In this document: piece by piece, positions 46,181 to 54,890 of the stretch | Layout of the letters: each line of letters starts with the position of its first letter | How positions within the stretch are numbered: the stretch's first letter is position 1 | From: Manihot esculenta | Taxonomy: Eukaryota > Streptophyta > Magnoliopsida > Malpighiales > Euphorbiaceae | DNA length: 64,000 nucleotides | Direction of reading: 5' to 3' | Assembly: GCF_001659605.2 (NCBI RefSeq) | Contig: NC_035177.2 | Location: forward strand, 5,886,701-5,950,700 | Notes under the pieces: model-generated | The model's database searches: none | Told to the model about the DNA's origin: nothing | What the model saw: only the letters and a program-made list of their open reading frames with translations | Translations under genes and position numbers: made by a program

Positions 46181-46995
46181 CTAACTATTCCAATAAATCA
46201 TCCATCCTGCGCGGGAATACTTGCCCTTGGTAGTAACGTTGGTCAACTGCTTACAGTTGTTACAAAGTCTCGAGGATCCATCCTTCTTTTTCCACAACCA
46301 CACTGGAACGATCCAGGGTGTGGTACTAGGTCGGATAAAACCCTTGTCTACCAACTCTAGCAACTACTCTGACTACTACCTCTCTCTACGCAGGCGCCAT
46401 CCTATAGGGAAGGAAAGAAATGGTCTTAGTAACAAGTACCACCTCCATTCCAAACTCTACCTCCCTGACAGATGGTAAACCTGATAACTCGCCTGGGAAA
46501 ACAACTAAGAACTCTCTAACTATTACCACTGAGGCTGGTTCCTCGACCTGACTGCAAAACTCTCAAACAAGAGCTAGAACCCTCTGACAACCCCTCCTGC
46601 GTACCCTACGAACCTGATAGGCTGACCTCAAATCTCTAGGCATCCCTACTGTGTTCCCTCAACAGACTACCTCTGACCCATCCTGTCCTCTAAACTTGAC
46701 TACCTTGTCTCTACAGACCAAGATAGCACCACGAGCAGAAACCAATCCATCCCTCGATTGACGTCCAGACAGTCAAGTCCAGGACCTCAAAGTCGGGTGG
46801 AAGGCATCTACCCTCAACTGACACAGAAATGAACCGGCAGACTGACTCTGCCACAGATGGATCACACGTGAGTCTACTGACCCAAAGAGAACACTCTAGC
46901 CCAAAAGCTATCAACTCAACCTCTCGACGGCTCCTAGAGCAATTAAAGAAAGAGAAACTCCAGAGTTCACAAAACATACACATCAGAACATTCAA
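46181..46995 (-). pseudogene. pol: Protease and RT remnant of element E
   Basis: Protease remains (SECSLWVSR, PSVAESVCR, about 46920-46840) and the start of RT ([24 protein letters not shown], about 46360-46270) are present with frame changes. RT ends before its catalytic motif; by about 46140 the sequence no longer matches pol and runs into the 3' untranslated part. The element depends on other copies for enzymes. Confidence 0.75.
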
Positions 46996-47782
46996 AAGTG
47001 AGCGTACCTGGCACCACCATGTTCGATGTGTCTGCCTCCTGCTGAGCTTGGGTGAAGATCCGAGCTAGAGCTGACGGACCTTCTCCACGGAAACCTGAGG
47101 AATGAGGGGCTGACCCTCTTCCTTTGCCTCGACCACTAACTTGAAACACGGCTGGAGCTACTGGCTGAGCTGCTCTACCTGAAGTTGTCCACTGGGATTG
47201 AGCCATCCAGGGCGCAGTGGGACACTCACGTGCTATGTGCCCCTCCTGTCCGCACCTAAAACATAGATTAGTCCCATAACGGCAGACTCCCTTGTGCGGC
47301 CTTCCGCATCTCAAGCATCTTGAACTGCCTGAGCCAGAGCTCGAACCACCACCTAATCCCAAACTAGACTTCAACCGTCTCCACAACTTCTTCTTCTTCC
47401 CCCTCAGGGTTCTGCCCCACTTCTTGCTTTTTGTGGAGGCTGTACTCAGAGTGGAGGGATCAATCCCTCCTGAACCTGAGATTCTGGAATCCTGAGTCTG
47501 AGCATCCTCCTGAGAATCTCCCATACCTACTTCTGGCACTCTGATTCCCAAACTGACATCTCTTCTCTGAACATCCATCTCTACTTCCCTCATACTAGCT
47601 GACATCCTTCTTGGAGCCATTCCTTCTCTGCTTACATCAAAAGACCTACTAGGGTCCCTTGATGTTCCCCATCTGCTGACTCCCCATGACTGCGCTCTAG
47701 GCAGAGCAGGGGGAAAGGTGTCCATACCTTCCCTCTCAGATGGAACTCCAGTCGATTCCACAGATCGACGAGCACCTCGCAT
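46967..47782 (-). pseudogene. gag: Shortened gag of element E: N-terminus joined to zinc knuckles
   Basis: Start chosen at the conserved ATG 47782 (MRGARRS), eight bases past a splice-acceptor-like TTCTTCAG. The open frame is about 271 residues. The basic N-terminus is kept, but the Tyr/Pro segment and the whole capsid region are missing: the sequence passes from a GMGDSQEDAQTQ-like end straight to the Ser/Lys linker at about 47490. Both zinc knuckles (CLRCGRPHKGVC and CFRCGQEGHIAREC, about 47325-47230) and the Gly/Arg tail are intact and in frame. It may still bind RNA but should not form particles alone. The frame stays open across the normal gag/protease boundary and ends at 46967. Confidence 0.8.
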
Positions 47783-47792
47783 TCTGGCTCCT

Positions 47793-47800
47793 CTGAAGAA
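47793..47800 (-). promoter_or_regulatory. Putative splice acceptor before gag of E
   Basis: Minus-strand TTCTTCAG, preceded by GTGTTG, lies about ten bases before the ATG at 47782, as in A, C, D and F. Confidence 0.4.
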
Positions 47801-48090
47801 CAACACACAAGCAATCAATCAATCATTAGCATCATATGGTTCATATGAAAACACATGAACCTACAACATACATGCATACAAAGCATAACATACATAACAT
47901 TAATGCTCATGCATAAAATCATGGCATTACACATCATTATCATAGAAGACAGGACTCTACATCCTATCCTAGTGGACATGATTTTTACCTATTGTGCTTG
48001 CCCTTCTATGACTTCTAAACCAACCTCTTTCCGATGTGGGATATCCCTAATCCTTGAGCACCTTTGCTCAACACACCATACTGACGAGGT

Positions 48091-48107
48091 CCAAAGCTCT
48101 GATACCA
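48091..48107 (-). other. Primer binding site of E
   Basis: Minus-strand TGGTATCAGAGCTTTGG directly follows the GAG after the LTR end at 48111, matching initiator Met tRNA. Confidence 0.9.
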
Positions 48108-48110
48108 CTC

Positions 48111-48138
48111 TGTAACGACCCGAAAACCGATACCCCTC
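48111..48138 (-). repeat. 28-bp extra tip on the E LTR, partly PBS-like
   Basis: In the minus direction the normal LTR end GCCGTTACA (48139-48147) is followed by GAGGGGTATC, close to GAGTGGTATC at the LTR/PBS junction, and then by a second LTR end GGTTTTCGGGTCGTTACA. The same tip is at 43256-43283. G and K lack it. Confidence 0.85.
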
Positions 48139-50642
48139 TGTAACGGCCCGAACTGCTACCGGCGCTAGGATCCAGATCGGCTTAAGGCCGCCGGGACCCG
48201 TAGCAAGCCTAACATACATCCTATCACCTGGTCAAATTCCATATATGATCAATACTTAAACATAAAAACTGAAACATCTTTTGTAAATACCGAGCTTGAC
48301 CTGTATGCGACATAACTGGAAACAGAAAAGAACCCCTTACTAGAGCCCTCATCAAAACTCTAGTTGGGTTAACAACATACATCAAGCTGGGATTTCATCC
48401 AAAGAACTAGAACCTAACCGGTGCATGCATCAAACCACAAACACAAGACCTCCACTAGGGTCCTCATCAAACACTAGCGTGGTAAACAACACATGCCACC
48501 AGTTCAGTTCCAACACAACTCAACAAAAGCCATAACATTAAAACATTATATACATCATGTACTACAAAGGGACTAACCAAGTCTTAGGGCCAAGCACATT
48601 TCTAATCCATAAACATAACTCTTACAATACATAACATCTTACAAAAAGAATATCGAATCTTAATACATGTCCACACTAAAAGCTTACTAATCTATTACAT
48701 AACCATAACCTTTACCCTTGACGTCCTCCTGGACTACTTCTGACCTGCAAAACTGGGGTTAGGGGAGACGGGTGAGCTAAAAAGCCCAGTGAGTAGAAAC
48801 AAAGAAAACAGTTCATTAATTACATGCTTTCATGAAATGCGTCATAGCACAAACAAATCATATCACGGATTGGACCCAACCCCAAAACATCCCTTCCAGT
48901 CTCAGTATGCCCGGCCCGGCCGGGTCTCACAACCTTCGTATGCCTGGCCCGGCCAGGTCTTACAACAACTGTATATGTATGCCTGGCCCGGCCAGGTCTC
49001 ACAACATCTCTAGGGCTAATGGGGTCGTTCTTGGTCCAATCTCCATCAATAGTAAATAATGCAATGCTTCATATTCGTGTAACTAGTGCAATCAACCTAT
49101 TACATATAAACATGATGCATGAGCATGCTTTAGGCATTTGATTTCATAAAATAAAGATTAAGTTTAGTTCTACTCACCTCTGGCAGACGCTGAACTGACT
49201 CTGCAACAGCTAACACTGATGGCCTCCTCGATCCCTCGGGTCCGATCCTACACAGGTGGACTCGAATGAGGTGCCAACACACTCTAAACAACTCATAAAC
49301 AACTACCCAAAAAACCCTTAAAACATCACTTAAACATGGATAGAAAACAACCTTGAAAAGGCTGGACAGGGCACTTTTGGCGGCACCTTCAGCGGCCGAA
49401 CCCTCCCTCCAGAGACGAAACTCGGGCACCTTCGGCCGCCGAAAGTCCCACTCCAGAGACGAAAGTCAGGCACTTTCGGCGGCCGAACCTTCCTTCGGCG
49501 GCCGAAAGTCTGCTTTCAAGCCAAAACTCAACTTTCGGGGGCAATGTTAGGCGGCCAAACCATGCATCCACAGACAGGTTCGGCGGCTGAAGCCACTTTC
49601 AGCGACCGAACCTGAGTTCTTCCCAGAAGGGCAGAACTCAGCTTCTCATGCATTCAAGCCTCCCAAACCTTCCAAACACCCCAAAACAAGCACCCAACTT
49701 TACCAAAACATGCATAAACCTTAAACCATGCATAAAGGAGCTTAACAACCAGATTAAACTGCAAAAACAACATCAAAACATACCTAGATAGTTTATGACC
49801 CACATAGGCCAAAACCATCAAAACAACCCAAATCCTCACATACTCTCTCCCCATCATGCATACTCACTCCCACATGCATAAAGGAGCATAAACTAACAAC
49901 ATATCATCACATAAACACATATAATCATACATTGGGCATCAAACCCACATAAACCTAAACATGCATATCTACCCATTAAAACACCATTAAACTTACTTAA
50001 AACTTCATTAAAACATAAAGGGAAGCATAGATCCACACTTACCTCTTGAAGATCGAGGGTTGGTGCGATCCCTAACTTGGAGATGGGAGGAAACTAATCC
50101 TTGGGTCTCCAAGCTCCCAAAACTTGATCTAAGCTTGAAAACTCTTTAAAAACAGCCATGGAACTCATGAAAACATGAAGGAGATGAAGAAAAACATGAA
50201 AACGGCCAAGGGAGGACAAAAACTCACCTGAGCTCGAGAAAAGGGGAGAAAACTCGCCCATTTCCGATCTGAGGGCCCTTTATAGGTGGCCTGGTCAGAG
50301 ACCTTCGGCAGCCTAACGTGCCCCCTAAACTCATGCATGTTCGGCGGCCGAACCTTGGCTCGTTCAAACAAGACTTTCGGAGGCCAAAAGCACTCCCGAA
50401 GCCTTTCCATGTTCGGCGGCCGAACTTCACTTTCGGCGGCCGAACCTGGCAAACGCCTCCTTGGTCTATTCTTTTCAAAACTCAAATCTTTTCCATTTAA
50501 AACCATGAAATTATTGTGAAAACATTTTAGAAAACACATTTTACCCTTCTAGAAACCTCTGGCATATTCAGAATTCCAGATTTCAACGAAGATTCCGCCG
50601 GAAGGTAGGGATTCTGATACCGGAATCTAGCCGGGTATTACA
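48111..50642 (-). repeat. 5' LTR of element E (2532 bp)
   Basis: Nearly identical to 43256-45787 (offset 4855). TATA box at 50278-50284, donors on the minus strand at about 50040 (AGAG/GTAAGT) and 49177 (GAG/GTGAGTA), hairpin units at 48906-49005, and duplicated tip at 48111-48138. Confidence 0.96.
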
Positions 50643-51097
50643 TTCTTCCCCCTTTAAGAACATTCGTCCCCGAATGTTCCACAAACAAACAGGCATCTCA
50701 AAACATAGCATCAATCATACATAAACAAGCAAGCAATCAAACAAGCAAAACTTAAAACCCTCTCTCCAAAAAGAGAGACACAGGTACTGCTGGAGTAAGA
50801 ACACCCGAGTCTTCCAGGCACACCTTTTTCCCAAAAAAACCACCTTAGCAATACCCCAACCTTCTCCTGAACTCAACACGCATCCACTGCGCTACTCTGA
50901 TCCTTACTCTTTCTCTCTTCTTCACCTCTTCACCTTTACCAACTGGCTTCTTCTCACTGCTAACCCAAAACTAACTCTAACTCTCACAGGTAGTACCCGG
51001 ATTTTAGATTTATCTTGGAAAACAATCAGCTTCTACTAACTATTCCAATAAATCATCCATCCTGCGCGGGAATACTTGCCCTTGGTAGTAACGTTGG
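50643..51097 (-). repeat. Second, partial copy of the E internal region
   Basis: Matches 45788-46242 almost base for base (PPT, stem-loop and 3' untranslated part), then ends at a deletion junction. Confidence 0.9.
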
Positions 51098-51112
51098 TCT
51101 ACTAACTATTCC

Positions 51113-51333
51113 GAACTTCACTTTCGGCGGCCGAACCTGGCAAACGCCTCCTTGGTCTATTCTTTTCAAAACTCAAATCTTTTCCATTTAAAACCATGAA
51201 ATTATTGTGAAAACATTTTAGAAAACACATTTTACCCCTCTAGAAACCTCTGGCATATTCAAAATTCCAGATTCCAACGGAGATTCCGCCGGAAGGTAGG
51301 GATTTCGATGCCGGAATCTAGCCGGGTATTACA
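51113..51333 (-). repeat. Third, truncated LTR of element E
   Basis: Matches the last about 220 plus-strand bases of the E LTR (for example 45567-45787) and ends CCGGGTATTACA next to the GGAGG duplication. It shows several differences from the two complete LTRs. Confidence 0.9.
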
Positions 51334-51338
51334 GGAGG

Positions 51339-51832
51339 GGTATGCCTAGAGGTCTGATATCAGCCCTGCAGGCTCGCAAGCTGCTCAGGAGGGGTTGTCA
51401 GGGGTTTCTAGCTCATGTGAGAGAGCTTGATAGTCAGGTTAGGGAGCCTGCCTCAGTGCCCGTGGTCAGAGAGTTTCCAGATGTCTTCCCAGACGAGCTT
51501 CCGGGACTACCACCTGCTAGGGAGATAGAGTTTGAAATAGAATTGATGCCTGGAACCAGACCAATCTCTATCCCTCCCTACAGGATGGCACCAGCAGAGT
51601 TGAAGAAGCTAAAGGAGCAGTTGCAAGAGTTGGTAGACATGGGTTTCATCCGACCGAGTACCTCACCTTGGGGTGCTCCAGTACTGTTTGTAAAGAAGAA
51701 GGATGGATCCTTAAGACTTTGTATCGATTACAGGCAGTTGAACAAAGTCACTACCAAGAACAAGTATCCGTTACCTAGGATCGACGATCTATTTGATTAA
51801 CTAGCAAGAGCAGGTTGTTTCTCCAAGTTAGA
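51339..51832 (+). pseudogene. pol: pol of element D, protease end to RT (between E and F)
   Basis: Continues the D frame after E: the spacer before RT, the [13 protein letters not shown] block (51645) and [16 protein letters not shown] (about 51700). TAA at 51798 replaces a conserved Gln after LFD. It ends where F inserted, in the codon region for SKIDLRSGY. Confidence 0.9.
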
Positions 51833-53044
51833 TGTAATACCCGGCTAGACTCTGGTATCGGAATTCCTACCGTCCGGTGGAATCTCGGATGTCGGAAACC
51901 TCTAGATCTCTCCCATCTCAGAGTTGGATCGCCTCTCCTATCGATCTTCAAGAGGTAAGAGTAGATCCTCACCTCTTTTCATGTTTTGGTTAAGTTTCAT
52001 GAAGATTCATGGGGTAGAAATGCATGATTAGGTTAGTTGTTTAGTGTTAAGGCATATGTGCTTGTATGGTTAATGTGTGTTGTATATGTATGTTTGATGT
52101 GTTTGTGTTGGGGTTTAGGATAGTTTGAGACCCCTATATGCTTATTTGCTTGAGTATGCATGTTGTAGAATAGCTAAATGCATGTTTGAATGGTTTGGGA
52201 GGCAAAGTGTGCATGAGGAGGCTGAGTTCTGCCCTTGGGAAGAACTCAAGTTCGGCAGCCGAAGGACTTTCGACCGCCAAACCTGCCTGTGGAGGCAAGC
52301 TTTCGGCTGCCGAACCCTGCCCTGAAAGTTGGACTTTCGGCTCTAGAAGGGAGTTTCGGCAGCCGAAGGTGCCGCTGAACATGCACGAGTTTCGAATCTA
52401 GAAGGAACCTTCGACCGCCGAAAGTGCCACCAAAGGTGCATGACTTTCGGCTCTGGAGGGACTTTCAGCCGCCGAACCTGCTGCCGAAAGTGCCCTGTTC
52501 AGCCTTCCTTTGCATGATTTCTATGATTGTTTTAAGGTGTTTTAGGGGGTTTTTGGGGAGTATTTTAGAGTCATGTTCATGTATGTTTGGTCCCTCATTT
52601 GAGTCCACCTGTGTAGGTTCGGACCCGAGGAACCAGGGACCCCAGCAGTGAGACAGCTACTTCAGTGTCTTTTCAGAGCTAGCATGAGGTGAGTAGAATG
52701 ACTCTTTATGTTTCAAAGAAAATAATGAAAGTAAATCCCTTTTGCACATGATCTGTGAAATGTTTTGTTGATGACTTATGTAAACCAAGCTTAATGTATG
52801 ATATGTTACCCCATTGGAGCATTTGATGAGGGCTCCAATGTGGGGTTTTATGTTTATGAGTTGTGCATGCACAGGTTAAGCTTGGTAAATGAAAGAGAAA
52901 GTTTAAAATTTTTATGTATATGTTTGATCATGTATGGGATTTAACAGGTATACAGAATGCATGTTAGGCTTGCTACGGGTCCCGGCAGCCTTATGCCGAT
53001 CTGGATCCTAGTGCCGGTAGCGGTCCGATTTCCGGGTCGTTACA
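51833..53044 (+). repeat. 5' LTR of element F, two internal deletions (1212 bp)
   Basis: Compared with its 3' LTR, about 365 bp are missing at 51905 (junction in CTAGA) and about 590 bp at about 52730 (junction in AAAGT). Lost are the TATA box in the first gap and the hairpin units in the second. The palindrome island (52250-52495) and donor GAG/GTGAG (GT 52689) remain. Confidence 0.93.
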
Positions 53045-53047
53045 GAT

Positions 53048-53060
53048 TGGTATCAGAGTC
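53048..53060 (+). other. Primer binding site of F
   Basis: TGGTATCAGAGTC, one base off the consensus, three bases after the LTR. Confidence 0.9.
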
Positions 53061-53300
53061 CTAGGTTCATATGGTCGGACCTAGAGAGTGTCGGGCTCAT
53101 AGATGTTCTAGAAGGTCAAGCACAATAGGAAAAATCATGTCCACTAGGATAGTATGTAGAGTCCTGTCTTGAATAATGATGTGAAATGCCATGATTTTAT
53201 GCATGTGCATTGATGATATGCTGTGTATGTGATGTATGTGATGCGGGTTCATGTGTTTCCACATGAACCATATGATGCTAATGTTTTATGTGATGTGTGC

Positions 53301-53310
53301 TGTTTTTCAG
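53301..53310 (+). promoter_or_regulatory. Putative splice acceptor before gag of F
   Basis: TGTTTTTCAG ends nine bases before ATG 53319. Confidence 0.5.
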
Positions 53311-53318
53311 TAAGCAAG

Positions 53319-54890
53319 ATGAGAGGAACTCGTCGGTCTGCACAATTGACTGGAGTACCACCTCAGGATGAGGGCACGGATGCCCGTCCTCCTGCATTGC
53401 CTAGGGTAATGTCCTGCAGGTCTAGCAGGAAAAGAACATCAAGGGACCCTAGAAGGTCTTTTGATGTAAGCAAAAGGGGAACAGTTCAAGGTGGAGTATC
53501 AGAAGATGTGGGGGATGATATGGATGTGGATCAGAGGAGGGATGGCAGTCTTGGTGTGAGCATGTCGAAAGAGGGCATGGGAGAGTGTCAGGGAGGCACT
53601 CAGGCCTCAGGGTTTTTTCAACCACCCCAATACCCACCCTTTTCACAGAATCCCGGGTATTCGATGGGAGGTACATCGGATTACCCCAGTTTTAACCCTT
53701 ATCCTTCTTACATGCCATACCCACCTTTCTACCCACCATACCCACAGTACCCTATGTACCCACCCCCATCCTTTTATCCAGGTACAGCAAACCCTAATCC
53801 AGGGAATGTTGCACCTCCTCCACCCCAAGCAGAACCTATGGTCCCAGAAGCCCAAGCACCTAAACCTAGCTCATCTGGAGGCAGCAAGGTCAAGATGACA
53901 GACTATTTGAAGTTGGATGCTCCTAAGTATGAAACAGGTGATGATCCGTTCGAGTACCTCAAGACAGTCAAGATGATAACAGATGAGTTAGGAGCAGATG
54001 ACAGTAGAGCCATTCAGATGGCTGGGTTCACACTGAAGTGGAAGAAGGCCCGAGAGTGGTTTAAAAACTATGTGAACCCGAGGTTGGATAGCCTATCATG
54101 GGAGGAGTTTGCTAATGAGTTTGCAGGATGGGCTTTCCCTGATAGTTCAAGGGAGTTGAAGATGATTGAGTTCGAACAACTAAGGCAGACGGAGGAGATG
54201 AGTGTAGATGAGTACACAGATAGGTTCTTGGAGCTATTGCTGTTTGCGGGGCAAAATCTGGACACAGATCAGAAGAAGGCTAGGAGGTATATCATGAGGC
54301 TTCATTCCAGGTATTCCTCCTTGATCCAGTCAGCAGAGAGGGGGAGTTTCCATGCCATAGTGGATATGGCCCGGAGAATGGAGGCTAGTGCAATAATCGA
54401 AGGAAAAGTTAAGCAGTCAGTGGCACAGTCTTCTGGTTCCAATACCCTAGGTGGGGGAAAGTTGGACCCTTCTTCTTTGAGTTCAGCAGCTCGAGGCAGT
54501 AAGAGGTGGGCTAATACCACCAAGAAGTCAAAGAAGAACAAGTTCTGGAACAAGATAAAGTCAGGTCTGGGATTAGGAAGTGGCTCGAGCTCAGGTGCAG
54601 ACAATGCAGTATGTATGAAGTGTGGGAAGCCGCACAAGGGAGTATGTCGGTTTGGGACGACAGCCTGCTTCAGATGTGGGCAGGAGGGACACATGGCACG
54701 GGAGTGTCCTAGAGCAGCTTATATGGCACAGTCCCAACAGACAGCTTCGGGTAGTGCGGCTCAGCCAGTAGCTCCAGCCGCAACTCAGGCCAGTGGCAGA
54801 GGCAGAGGGAGAGGGGCAGCCTCTTCTTCAGCGGGTTTCAGGGGTGAAGGACCATCAGCTCCAGCACGGATCTTCACTATGACACAGTAG
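53319..54890 (+). CDS. gag: gag of element F, intact Gag frame ending at an amber codon
   Basis: The only chromovirus gag here open from the conserved ATG to the gag/protease boundary: 523 codons, ending TAG at 54888. Order: basic N-terminus, Tyr/Pro-rich segment (about 53690-53765), capsid region (53890-54310, with AREWFKNYV), linker, zinc knuckles CMKCGKPHKGVC and CFRCGQEGHMAREC (about 54610-54710), and a Gly/Arg tail. Capsid has a CKKAR to WKKAR change at about 54040. Pol follows in the same frame, so a full polyprotein would need readthrough of this amber. C has the same stop at the same codon; A and D have Glu or Gln. The element's damaged LTR makes expression doubtful. Confidence 0.8.
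   Translation: MRGTRRSAQLTGVPPQDEGTDARPPALPRVMSCRSSRKRTSRDPRRSFDVSKRGTVQGGVSEDVGDDMDVDQRRDGSLGVSMSKEGMGECQGGTQASGFFQPPQYPPFSQNPGYSMGGTSDYPSFNPYPSYMPYPPFYPPYPQYPMYPPPSFYPGTANPNPGNVAPPPPQAEPMVPEAQAPKPSSSGGSKVKMTDYLKLDAPKYETGDDPFEYLKTVKMITDELGADDSRAIQMAGFTLKWKKAREWFKNYVNPRLDSLSWEEFANEFAGWAFPDSSRELKMIEFEQLRQTEEMSVDEYTDRFLELLLFAGQNLDTDQKKARRYIMRLHSRYSSLIQSAERGSFHAIVDMARRMEASAIIEGKVKQSVAQSSGSNTLGGGKLDPSSLSSAARGSKRWANTTKKSKKNKFWNKIKSGLGLGSGSSSGADNAVCMKCGKPHKGVCRFGTTACFRCGQEGHMARECPRAAYMAQSQQTASGSAAQPVAPAATQASGRGRGRGAASSSAGFRGEGPSAPARIFTMTQ

Larger units (their letters stand above)
43256..51333 (-). mobile_element. Element E: compound non-autonomous chromovirus derivative with three LTR copies (TSD GGAGG)
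   Basis: Plus-strand order: LTR (43256-45787), internal region (45788-48110), second complete LTR (48111-50642), a second copy of only the PPT-side 455 bases of the internal region (50643-51097), a 14-bp filler, and a third LTR reduced to its outer 220 bases (to 51333). Perfect GGAGG duplications at 43251-43255 and 51334-51338 enclose the whole, so it went in, or was rearranged after going in, as one unit. The two complete LTRs have equal length and at least four mismatches by eye (43268, 43289, 43426 and 43799 against +4855). The internal region lacks most of gag capsid and nearly all of pol. Confidence 0.93.

Noticed and set aside
48789..49059. Repeated short peptides around GGCCCGGCC palindromes in both E LTRs
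   Set aside because: Same frames in both LTRs only because the LTRs are duplicates; they arise from the hairpin units.
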